Shown here: piece after piece, positions 9,837-16,535 of the stretch | Position numbering within the stretch: position 1 is the stretch's first letter | How the letters are laid out: each line of letters starts with the position of its first letter | From: JAVKBW01 sp040222995 | GTDB taxonomy: Bacteria > Pseudomonadota > Alphaproteobacteria > UBA8366 > Aestuariispiraceae | Direction of reading: 5' to 3' | DNA length: 64,000 bases | NCBI GenBank assembly: GCA_040222995.1 | Contig: JAVKBW010000053.1 | Location: 62,001-126,000 of the forward strand | Made by a program: the position numbers and the translations under genes | The notes under the pieces: generated by a model | The model's database searches: none | Told to the model about the DNA's origin: nothing | The model's input: the letters and a program-made list of their open reading frames with translations, nothing else

Positions 9837-9853
9837 CCCGCACGCGATGCGGG
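9837..9853. terminator. Hairpin between PAAR and aldo/keto reductase genes
   Basis: The arms CCCGCA and TGCGGG flank a five-base loop, immediately after the PAAR stop and between convergent genes. The following bases are only modestly T-rich, so this may be a weak terminator. The same arms recur at 23924-23940 after dadA. Confidence 0.45.
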
Positions 9854-9870
9854 CTTCCGTTATCTGAAGG

Positions 9871-10830
9871 TTACCCCTGTTCCTCCAGCCGGTCGGTGGC
9901 CGGTGGCGGGGTCGGCGACAGCGCGGAGATTTCCGCCCGCAGATCGTCTGTCATCGGAATATCCAGCGCCATCAATGACGGGGCGAGCTGGTCGATATCG
10001 CGTGCGCCGATCAGCGGGGCGGTGATGGCCGGGTGCGATGCCACCCACGCGACCGCCAGCGATACCGGGTGCCAGTTATGGCCTTCCGCGAAACCGGCGA
10101 AGTCCGCCGCCGTATCGAACATCCAGTCCGGGCTGTAGCGGCCGACATATTCCGGATTGGTGCGGATTCTCCCTTCCGCGTCCGCCTTTCGGTACTTGCC
10201 GCTCAGCAGGCCGCCGCCGACAGGGCTGTAAGACGTGACCGCCAGGCCTTCCGACAGCGCCAGCGGCAGGATTTCAACCTCCGCCTGGCGTTTCACCAGG
10301 TTATACATCGGCTGCACCACATCGAAGCGCGACAGCGCCAGCCGTTCCGATATGCCAAGCGCCTTTGCGATCTGCCAGGCGGCCCAGTTCGAAACGCCGA
10401 TGCTGAGCGCCTTGCCGTCGCGCACGATGTCTTCAAGCGCCCGCAGCGTGACCTCGATCGGCGTGTCATCGTCCCAGCGATGCACGAACAGCACGTCCAG
10501 CCGGTCGGTGTTCAGGCGTTTCAGGCTGGCTTCGACCGACAGCTTGATGTGCCGGGGGCTGAGACCGAACTGGTTGGGTGTCTTGCCGCTGCCGACTTTC
10601 GACGTGATGACGATTTCGTCGCGTTCATGCGCCATCAACTCGCCGAGAATTTCCTCCGCCCTGCCGCCGGTATAGACATTGGCGCAGTCGAAAAAATTGA
10701 TGCCGGCGTCGCGGCAGGTGGCGTACATTTTGGCCGCCATCGCGGCATCGGCGTCACCGCCGAATGACATCGTGCCGAAACACAGTTTCGAAACGGTGAT
10801 GCCGGTACGGCCGAGTATCGTGTAATCCAT
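9871..10830 (-). CDS. Aldo/keto reductase
   Basis: This is an NAD(P)H-dependent oxidoreductase of the AKR (TIM-barrel) superfamily, 319 residues. The catalytic tetrad is visible: Asp48 and Tyr53 in FFDCANVYTGG, Lys78 in VITSKVG and His117 in VLFVHRWD. The cofactor-loop segment VGGGLLSGKY and the C-terminal LIGARDIDQL region are typical of the oxidoreductase subgroup. It lies on the opposite strand to the T6SS genes and 31 bases downstream of a DMT exporter gene on the same strand, so the two are probably co-transcribed. The substrate is unknown. Confidence 0.88.
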   Translation of the reverse strand: MDYTILGRTGITVSKLCFGTMSFGGDADAAMAAKMYATCRDAGINFFDCANVYTGGRAEEILGELMAHERDEIVITSKVGSGKTPNQFGLSPRHIKLSVEASLKRLNTDRLDVLFVHRWDDDTPIEVTLRALEDIVRDGKALSIGVSNWAAWQIAKALGISERLALSRFDVVQPMYNLVKRQAEVEILPLALSEGLAVTSYSPVGGGLLSGKYRKADAEGRIRTNPEYVGRYSPDWMFDTAADFAGFAEGHNWHPVSLAVAWVASHPAITAPLIGARDIDQLAPSLMALDIPMTDDLRAEISALSPTPPPATDRLEEQG

Positions 10831-10861
10831 CGGTCAATCCTTCCGTGTCGCCGCCCTGACG

Positions 10862-11806
10862 CTACATCGGGTTTGGCCGGCCGCGTTTCAGGGTCGGTCT
10901 GTTTTGCTGCAGTTCGAACAAGGCCCGCACGACGACGGCGGTTATCACCAGCGATCCGCCGATCACGGTCAGTGTCGTCGGCACTTCGTTGACGAACAGC
11001 CAGACCCAGATCGGCCCGAGTGAAAATTCCAGCAGCAGAAACAGCGTCAGTTCCGCCGCCACGATATGACGGGACGCGAAAATGAACAACGTGTTCGCAA
11101 GACCGGACATCGCACCACCCCACAGGAAACACAGTAGAATGTCGTGCATCGGGATGGCGAGGGAATCGACATGGACGAAAAAGGCGATCACCGAAATGAT
11201 AACGCCGGACAGCAAGGCCGCCGGCAGCATATCGACCGAGCGGTAGCGCCGGACAAGCACGGAGAAACCGGAGAACGACAATGCCGCGATCAGCGCCATG
11301 CTGTTTCCGTACAGCGATCCGCCGCCGATGCCTTCGAAGATCATTACGCTGATCCCGGCCGCCGCAACAACCATGGTAATCAGTGTTGCGCCGGACAGTT
11401 TTTCCTTCAGCAGCGCCCAGGCCAGTAACGCTGTGATGAACGGGATGGCGCTCATCGTGAACAGCGTGTTGGCCACTGTGGTGTGCTGAAGCGATTGCAG
11501 AAAGCAGATCTGCGCCCCGGCCAGCAAGGCGCCGCCGGCCCAGCCCGGCCAGCCGGCGCGGGCGACCTTCCCGAAAGCCGCGCCGCGATACTGAAACAGC
11601 AGCACGACAAACAGCGCGATGATGAATGCCAGCGAGCGGTAAAAATTGATGTGCCAGGCATCGGCCTGGTCCATGCTGCGCACCACGAGGCCGCCGAAAC
11701 TCATGGTGATCGAGCCGATAACCATCATCGCCATGGCGAAGCCCCTGCGCGGCAGGGCTTCGATGACGGCGGCTGTGGAAGGGGCGTTAACGTTATCCGA
11801 TCGCAT
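10862..11806 (-). CDS. DMT-superfamily (EamA) transporter, second copy
   Basis: This 314-residue inner-membrane exporter has about ten helices and two EamA repeats. Shared features with the DMT gene at 2.9-3.8 kb include a QADAWHINFYRSLAF segment (compare GADAWQILFYRSVSL) and TTVANTLFTMSAIPF (compare TTVANAFFLFAAAPF), so the two are paralogues. The ATG at 11806 is preferred to a TTG twelve codons upstream. It is the first gene of a two-gene leftward unit with the aldo/keto reductase. The substrate is unknown. Confidence 0.83.
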   Translation of the reverse strand: MRSDNVNAPSTAAVIEALPRRGFAMAMMVIGSITMSFGGLVVRSMDQADAWHINFYRSLAFIIALFVVLLFQYRGAAFGKVARAGWPGWAGGALLAGAQICFLQSLQHTTVANTLFTMSAIPFITALLAWALLKEKLSGATLITMVVAAAGISVMIFEGIGGGSLYGNSMALIAALSFSGFSVLVRRYRSVDMLPAALLSGVIISVIAFFVHVDSLAIPMHDILLCFLWGGAMSGLANTLFIFASRHIVAAELTLFLLLEFSLGPIWVWLFVNEVPTTLTVIGGSLVITAVVVRALFELQQNRPTLKRGRPNPM

Positions 11807-12137
11807 GGCGAAGACATTAGGCAGCCACCCCGCATCGGACAATCAAAACGTCACCGGTGACGGGGACCGTAACTACGGGAAACGGGCGGTTCCGGGAATT
11901 TAACTCAGTACTTATGCGAAATACTTAGATTTTCCTTTCGTTCCAAATATAGAGTCAGTGTTGCTTTCAAGAGTCCTTGATGTCTCTTGTTGTTTTATTT
12001 GGGTTTGTTTGCTTGCCCAGAGAAGACAGTCGATGATACAATTCTCAATGAAATCAATAACTTGTGGTTATTGAGCGATTATTCCGCAAGATGTAGCGGT
12101 CAGACTCGGGTCGACAGGCATGATAAAGGGGAATTCG
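11807..12137. promoter_or_regulatory. AT-rich divergent intergenic region
   Basis: These 331 bases contain no credible gene. From about 11880 the base composition drops sharply to AT-rich, unlike the flanking coding DNA. The stretch holds CAGTACTT at 11906-11913, ATACTTAGATTTT at 11921-11933 and an inverted repeat at 12054-12074. Both short motifs recur upstream of tssK. It must carry promoters for the leftward DMT gene and the rightward SPOR gene. Confidence 0.5.
12054..12074. promoter_or_regulatory. Perfect inverted repeat upstream of the SPOR gene
   Basis: The arms TCAATAAC and GTTATTGA are separated by five bases, about 65 bases before the SPOR-protein start. The length and spacing suit a dimeric regulator's operator; a small RNA hairpin is the alternative. 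Confidence 0.45.
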
Positions 12138-13031
12138 ATGGCGGCGGCCAACGATTTCGACGGATATGGCGGCAGCCAGGCGCGCGATGAGCAGCCCGGT
12201 ACGCTGTCGCGTTTCATGCGCAGCCAACCCGGCTATTCCAGTTTTGACGAAGAAGCCCGCATTCGCCGCCGCGATCCCGGCTATCTGGAACAGGACCGGT
12301 TGCAGTCGCTGGTGCTGGTCGGCGGTTTCGCCACCTCGGCCCTGCTGCTGTTCATCGCCGGGTTCGTTTCCGCCTTCCTGCTGTTCGACGATGCCGTGAC
12401 GGGCGATGTCGCGGCTCTCGATGCGCAGAAGCCGGAAGCCCCGGCAATTGCCGCCGCGCCGGCCGAACCGTCGGACGAACCCGTCGATTTTCCGGCGCAA
12501 CGCGATTTTGTCGGCACGGCGCAGGCCGACGCGGATTCCGACACGCCGCCGGAACCGACGCCGGAAGTCGCCGCCGCGCGCGCCCTTGCCGATAGCGGCG
12601 AGCCGGTCGATGCGCCGGGCAATCCGGTTGTCCCGATGGACCAGGCAGAACAGGCGGCGCAGACAGCGTCCATTCCGCCGCCGGACCCGGTTGCCGCCGA
12701 GGAACCGAACCAGCCGGTCCAGCTTGTCCGAACCAGTCCGGAACCGGCCGGCGGGTCAGAATCGACATCGGCAACGGCGCAGCCAACCCGCGGGTTCGTG
12801 CTGCAGTTCGGCGCTTTCGGCGACCGCAAGAACGCCGACAACCTGGTTTCCCTGCTGAATGGCAAGGTCGGGCCGGTCTGGGTGATCGAGGGCAAGGCAA
12901 GTTCCGGCGCGGATCTGTTCTTCGTGCGCGGCGGTGCGTTCGAAACGCGGGACGGCGCGGCGGCGGCTGCACGGAAACTGTGGCAGTCGGACCGCATCGA
13001 CAGTTTCGTCCGTACGGTTGACCGGGGATAG
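12138..13031 (+). CDS. SPOR-domain inner-membrane protein in the T6SS locus
   Basis: The 297-residue single-pass protein has a cytoplasmic N-terminus of about 60 residues, one transmembrane helix near 62-88 (LVGGFATSALLLFIAGFVSA), a long alanine/proline/glutamate-rich periplasmic linker, and a C-terminal SPOR domain from about 220 (GFVLQFGAFGDRKNADNLVS). SPOR domains bind denuded peptidoglycan glycans. The ATG at 12138 is chosen because AAGGGGA precedes it; an ATG six codons earlier lacks this. A TssJ-like lipoprotein gene starts four bases after the stop, so it may help anchor the secretion membrane complex to the wall, as TagL-type proteins do elsewhere (inference). Confidence 0.8.
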   Translation: MAAANDFDGYGGSQARDEQPGTLSRFMRSQPGYSSFDEEARIRRRDPGYLEQDRLQSLVLVGGFATSALLLFIAGFVSAFLLFDDAVTGDVAALDAQKPEAPAIAAAPAEPSDEPVDFPAQRDFVGTAQADADSDTPPEPTPEVAAARALADSGEPVDAPGNPVVPMDQAEQAAQTASIPPPDPVAAEEPNQPVQLVRTSPEPAGGSESTSATAQPTRGFVLQFGAFGDRKNADNLVSLLNGKVGPVWVIEGKASSGADLFFVRGGAFETRDGAAAAARKLWQSDRIDSFVRTVDRG

Positions 13032-13035
13032 AACA

Positions 13036-13569
13036 GTGACCCTGACAGAAACCAGCGCCCGGCATCGGCGGCGCCTGCTGCGCCTTTCGGCCGGCGTCTG
13101 CGGCCTGATGTTACTTGCCGTTCTCGGCGGCTGCGGCATTGGCGATGCGTTCCGCTCCGGTCCGGTGTTTTCGATGGAATGGGTCGCCCTGCAGGCCAGC
13201 CCGGATACCAACAACGATCAGCCGGTGGCGGTCGATCTGGTTATTCTGCATCAGGAGGAACTGATCGAGCGGCTGGAAAAACTGCCGGCGTCCGACTGGT
13301 TCGACCGCAAGGCCCAGTTTGCGCGGGACTTTCCGAAGGGGTTCACCATCATTTCGTGGGAACTGGTGCCGGATCAGTCGATCCAGGCCCGCCAGTTGAC
13401 CGATGAGGAGCTCGAATCCGAAACCGGCGACCGCGCTGTCGGCGCCTATGTCTTCGCCCTGTATTCGACGCCGGGCGACCACCGCGCCCGGGTACTGACC
13501 CAGCGTGGCATCACCATCGTGCTTGAAGAAGACACGTTCTTTCTGCAACCCTATGAACCGTCATCCTGA
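13036..13569 (+). CDS. tssJ: TssJ-like T6SS outer-membrane lipoprotein
   Basis: The 177-residue lipoprotein precursor has an arginine-rich n-region, a hydrophobic core (LMLLAVLGG) and a lipobox cysteine in LGGC. The mature part starts with a beta-strand and SPDTNND, then PVAVDLVILHQEELIERLEK. This recalls the TssJ pattern of a residue stretch ASPDxN followed by VxVxLxxL. TssJ tethers TssM to the outer membrane. The GTG start at 13036 has GGGGA seven bases upstream. Similarity to classical TssJ is weak, so the call rests on lipobox, fold pattern, length and position. The next gene overlaps its 3' end. Confidence 0.6.
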   Translation: MTLTETSARHRRRLLRLSAGVCGLMLLAVLGGCGIGDAFRSGPVFSMEWVALQASPDTNNDQPVAVDLVILHQEELIERLEKLPASDWFDRKAQFARDFPKGFTIISWELVPDQSIQARQLTDEELESETGDRAVGAYVFALYSTPGDHRARVLTQRGITIVLEEDTFFLQPYEPSS

Positions 13570-14119
13570 CTGGACCGACCGGCTGTCGCAAAGCCGGATC
13601 GGGCTGTGTTTTCTGTCTTTTGCCGAATCCACGGTGGTGCCGGTTCCGCTGGAAACCATCGTCGCGCCGCTGATGATCGGCCATCCGCGACGTTCCGTCG
13701 TGATTGCAATCGTGATCTGGCTGGGGTCGCTGGCAGGGGCGGCCCTGTTTTACGGGCTCGGTTTCTGGCTGGCCGACCCGGTTGTTCATCCCGTGCTGGA
13801 ATGGCTGGACCTTGGCGACGGGTTGAAGGACATGACCGCGCGGCTGGACAAGGACGGGCTGTTCTGGGTCGTGTTTCTGGTATCGTTTCTGCCCGCACCA
13901 TTGCAGCTTGCGACTCTCGGGGCCGGTGTCGCCCAGGCCAATTTCCTCGTTTTTCTGCTGGCGATTGCGGCGTCGCGCGGGCTTCGCTATGGCGGGCTGG
14001 CGGTGCTGGCGTTGCTTCTGGGCCGTAAAATCGCCGCGCTGAACATCCCGACCGGGCGTCTGGTTCTGATGCTTTCCGGGGTTCTTTTCGCCGGCTGGGC
14101 GGCCCTGCAACTGCTGTGA
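13553..14119 (+). CDS. DedA/YqaA-family membrane protein
   Basis: The 188-residue polytopic inner-membrane protein belongs to the VTT/SNARE-associated (DedA) superfamily, YqaA-like. The signature FAESTVVPVPLETIVAPLMIG occurs near the N-terminus, followed by a re-entrant/TM hairpin and the conserved VVFLVSFLPAPLQLATLGAG segment. DedA-type proteins act in membrane lipid homeostasis. The start at 13553 lies 17 bases inside the TssJ-like gene, indicating coupled translation. A DedA protein within a T6SS operon is unusual. Confidence 0.75.
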   Translation: MNRHPDWTDRLSQSRIGLCFLSFAESTVVPVPLETIVAPLMIGHPRRSVVIAIVIWLGSLAGAALFYGLGFWLADPVVHPVLEWLDLGDGLKDMTARLDKDGLFWVVFLVSFLPAPLQLATLGAGVAQANFLVFLLAIAASRGLRYGGLAVLALLLGRKIAALNIPTGRLVLMLSGVLFAGWAALQLL

Positions 14120-14294
14120 ATGGTTCTCGCCAGGCCTGATTTTTGATAATAATTCGAAAAACAGCTAAAAATCTGTCTTTTTCTAGTCTTTGCGGTCTTT
14201 TAGGGAATGCAGGACAAGCCGCTTCGAATTATTGTATAGTCTGTCGAATACTTAGGTTTTTTGGTCGAACAGTACTTCCGGGGATGCTCTGACG
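14120..14294 (+). promoter_or_regulatory. Promoter region of the tssK operon
   Basis: These 175 bases are strongly AT-rich. A possible sigma-70-type element is GGACAA, 17 bases, TATAGT ending near 14240. ATACTTAGGTTTT (14248-14260) and CAGTACTT (14270-14277) repeat the two motifs found upstream of the SPOR gene, in the opposite order. No sigma-54 consensus was seen. Confidence 0.45.
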
Positions 14295-15650
14295 ATGCCA
14301 AGGCCCGCACAAGAACTGCCGGATGCAATACAATGGCATGAGGGGATGCTGCTGACGCCGCAGCATTTTCAGCAGCTTGCCGCGCGTTCGGAAGAACTCG
14401 TCTACTATCATGCGCTGTCCGCTGCGCCGTTTCACTGGGGCATCCGCCACCTGAAGATCGATCCGGTCACGCTTGTCGGCGGCGTTTTCAGGATCCTCGA
14501 ACTGGAAGCCATCCTGCCGGACGGGCTGATTGTCACCCATATGCCGGGCGACCCGGAACCGCTGGAGATCGATCTTAACGACCATATGGAAGCTTTGGCC
14601 GGCAAGGCGGCGACGATCAATCTGGCGACGCCGATCCGCCGTCTCGGCGGCCGGCTGTCGAGCGGTGAACTGCCGCGTTTCGTCTCTGTCGAAGGGCCGG
14701 TGACGGCGGATGAAGCGACCGGAGAGGGGGAAACCCGAATCCCGCGGTTGCGGCCTCGCCTGTCGCTGGTCATCGATGAAAAACTGCCGCAGAAATTCGC
14801 CGGTTTTCCCGTCGCGAAAGTCGAAATGCGTGACGAGGCGTTTACCGTTACGTCGTTCACGCCGCCGCAACTGACGGTATCGCGCACCTCGCCCCTGGGT
14901 GAGATCTGCCAGGGCGTTGCCCGGCGGCTGCGCGAAAAGTCGACCTATCTGGCGGAGCGCAACAGCGCGCCGGCGGCGCAGACGGACTACGCCAACCTGC
15001 AGCACAATCAGTTGATGATTCACGGTATCGTCGCAGCCTTGCCCGCGCTGGAAGCGATGCTGAAGACCGAACGCTGTCATCCGTTCCCGCTCTATCTGCA
15101 TCTCTGCACGGTCGCCGGCCATATGGCGGCGGTCGGCGGAGCATCGGCGCCGCCGGTTCTGGCGACGTACGACCATGACGATCCGGGGCAGGCGTTCGAG
15201 GCGGTCTCCGCCTTCATCATGCAGATGCTGGACCGGGTGTCGGAACTGTACACGGCCATTCCGTTCAAGGAAGACGACAGGGGCTTCACGCTGGACATGC
15301 AGTCCGACTGGCTGAAACGGCCGCTGACCATCGGCGTCCGGGCCCGTCCGGGCGAAACCGAGACCGATGTGATCGACTGGATGGGCGGCGCGCTGATCGG
15401 CTCGGCGTCGGCGATCCCCGGCATGCAGGACCGCCGTGTTCTGGGCTCGGCGCGGCTGCGGCTTGACCGCGACGAGGCGCTGGATCTGACGCCGACGCGC
15501 GGGGTGGTTCTGTTTCAGGTCGAATCCGACCCGGAATACATTCGCAGCGGTGAAGCCCTGACGATCCTTGCGAACGAACGCAGCGGCAAGACCGAACCGC
15601 TGGAAGTCGTCCTTTACGTCAGGAACGCACCGACGGAGGCTGCAACCTAG
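14295..15650 (+). CDS. tssK: T6SS baseplate-membrane connector TssK
   Basis: TssK (VasE/ImpJ family) links the baseplate to the TssJLM membrane complex. The 451-residue product has the diagnostic N-terminus: IQWHEGMLLTPQHFQQLAAR followed by YYHALSAAPFHWGI. The family middle segment LTVSRTSPLGEICQ is near residue 195, and a C-terminal phage-RBP-like neck region carries GGALIGSASAIPGMQDRRV. Length is normal. It is the first gene of the rightward K-L-M-A operon; tssL follows after 45 bases. Confidence 0.96.
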   Translation: MPRPAQELPDAIQWHEGMLLTPQHFQQLAARSEELVYYHALSAAPFHWGIRHLKIDPVTLVGGVFRILELEAILPDGLIVTHMPGDPEPLEIDLNDHMEALAGKAATINLATPIRRLGGRLSSGELPRFVSVEGPVTADEATGEGETRIPRLRPRLSLVIDEKLPQKFAGFPVAKVEMRDEAFTVTSFTPPQLTVSRTSPLGEICQGVARRLREKSTYLAERNSAPAAQTDYANLQHNQLMIHGIVAALPALEAMLKTERCHPFPLYLHLCTVAGHMAAVGGASAPPVLATYDHDDPGQAFEAVSAFIMQMLDRVSELYTAIPFKEDDRGFTLDMQSDWLKRPLTIGVRARPGETETDVIDWMGGALIGSASAIPGMQDRRVLGSARLRLDRDEALDLTPTRGVVLFQVESDPEYIRSGEALTILANERSGKTEPLEVVLYVRNAPTEAAT

Positions 15651-15695
15651 CGGCGCCGGCTTCTAGGAAGCCGGTCTCGCGAGGGGACGAAAACA

Positions 15696-16520
15696 ATGGC
15701 GGCAGGTGATACGCAAAAATCGACCCGGACATATCTGTTGGCGCAGTTTCGGGAATTTTTCCGCGAAGTAACAATTCTGCGGGCGCAAGCCTTGCGCGGC
15801 GAAATCGACGGGGCGGACGCCGCTGGCGACGACGCGACCGACGATGCGGCGGAAGCGGACGGATCGCCGCCGCCTCTGCCCTGGCGCGGCGAGGGGGACG
15901 GCACCGTCCTGCGGGCCGAAAAAGCGTTGCAGCATCTGCAATCCGTCCTTGAACTTCAGGCGCTGGAAGCCGGCCGACGGGGTGGCGATTACGGCGTTCA
16001 GTACTACAAGGAAGCGCAATATGTGATGGCGGTTCTGGCCGACGAGATTTTCCTCAATCTCAACTGGAGCGGCCGCAGCGCCTGGAAGGCCGATCTGCTG
16101 GAAACCCGCCTGTTCGGAACCTACAATGCCGGCGAGCAGTTTTTCACGCGGCTGCAGAACCTGCTGGAATCCGGCAACCAGGCGCAGTCCGAACTGGCGA
16201 TTGTCTATCTGCTGGCCCTGTCGTTGGGCTTCAAGGGGCGCTATCGCGGCGTTTCCTCCAACAGCCGGCTGGACGAATACCGCCGGCAGCTTTTCCGCTA
16301 TATCGCCAAGCGCCAGCCGGAACTGATGGACGAGGCGATGCGCCTGTGTCCGCAGGCCTACGATCATACGGCGACCGAAGCGACCATCCGCTGGCTGCCG
16401 TCGCCGTCGCGCTGGTACGCCCTGCTGGCGGCGTCTGTCGTGCTCTACATTCTGGTATCCCATTTCGTCTGGAGCAGCATGACCAGCGATCTTCATGATC
16501 TGCTCGACCGGCTGACATAG
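15696..16520 (+). CDS. tssL: T6SS membrane-complex protein TssL (DotU/IcmH)
   Basis: TssL is the cytoplasmic-facing inner-membrane partner of TssM. The 274-residue product has the DotU domain with the QYYKEAQYVMAVLADEIFLN segment, GRSAW and a C-terminal single transmembrane helix (WYALLAASVVLYILVSHFVW near 245-264). It lacks the OmpA peptidoglycan-binding extension of some TssL proteins, so wall anchoring must come from elsewhere, possibly the SPOR protein. Residues about 41-69 form an acidic, alanine-rich insertion ending in PPPLPWRGEGDG. GAGGGGA precedes the ATG. Confidence 0.94.
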   Translation: MAAGDTQKSTRTYLLAQFREFFREVTILRAQALRGEIDGADAAGDDATDDAAEADGSPPPLPWRGEGDGTVLRAEKALQHLQSVLELQALEAGRRGGDYGVQYYKEAQYVMAVLADEIFLNLNWSGRSAWKADLLETRLFGTYNAGEQFFTRLQNLLESGNQAQSELAIVYLLALSLGFKGRYRGVSSNSRLDEYRRQLFRYIAKRQPELMDEAMRLCPQAYDHTATEATIRWLPSPSRWYALLAASVVLYILVSHFVWSSMTSDLHDLLDRLT

Positions 16521-16535
16521 GCGAAGGCGGTACGG

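Noticed and set aside
14120..14294. Possible sigma-54 promoter before tssK
   Set aside because: T6SS loci are often sigma-54 dependent, but no GG-N10-GC element with the right context was found in this spacer.
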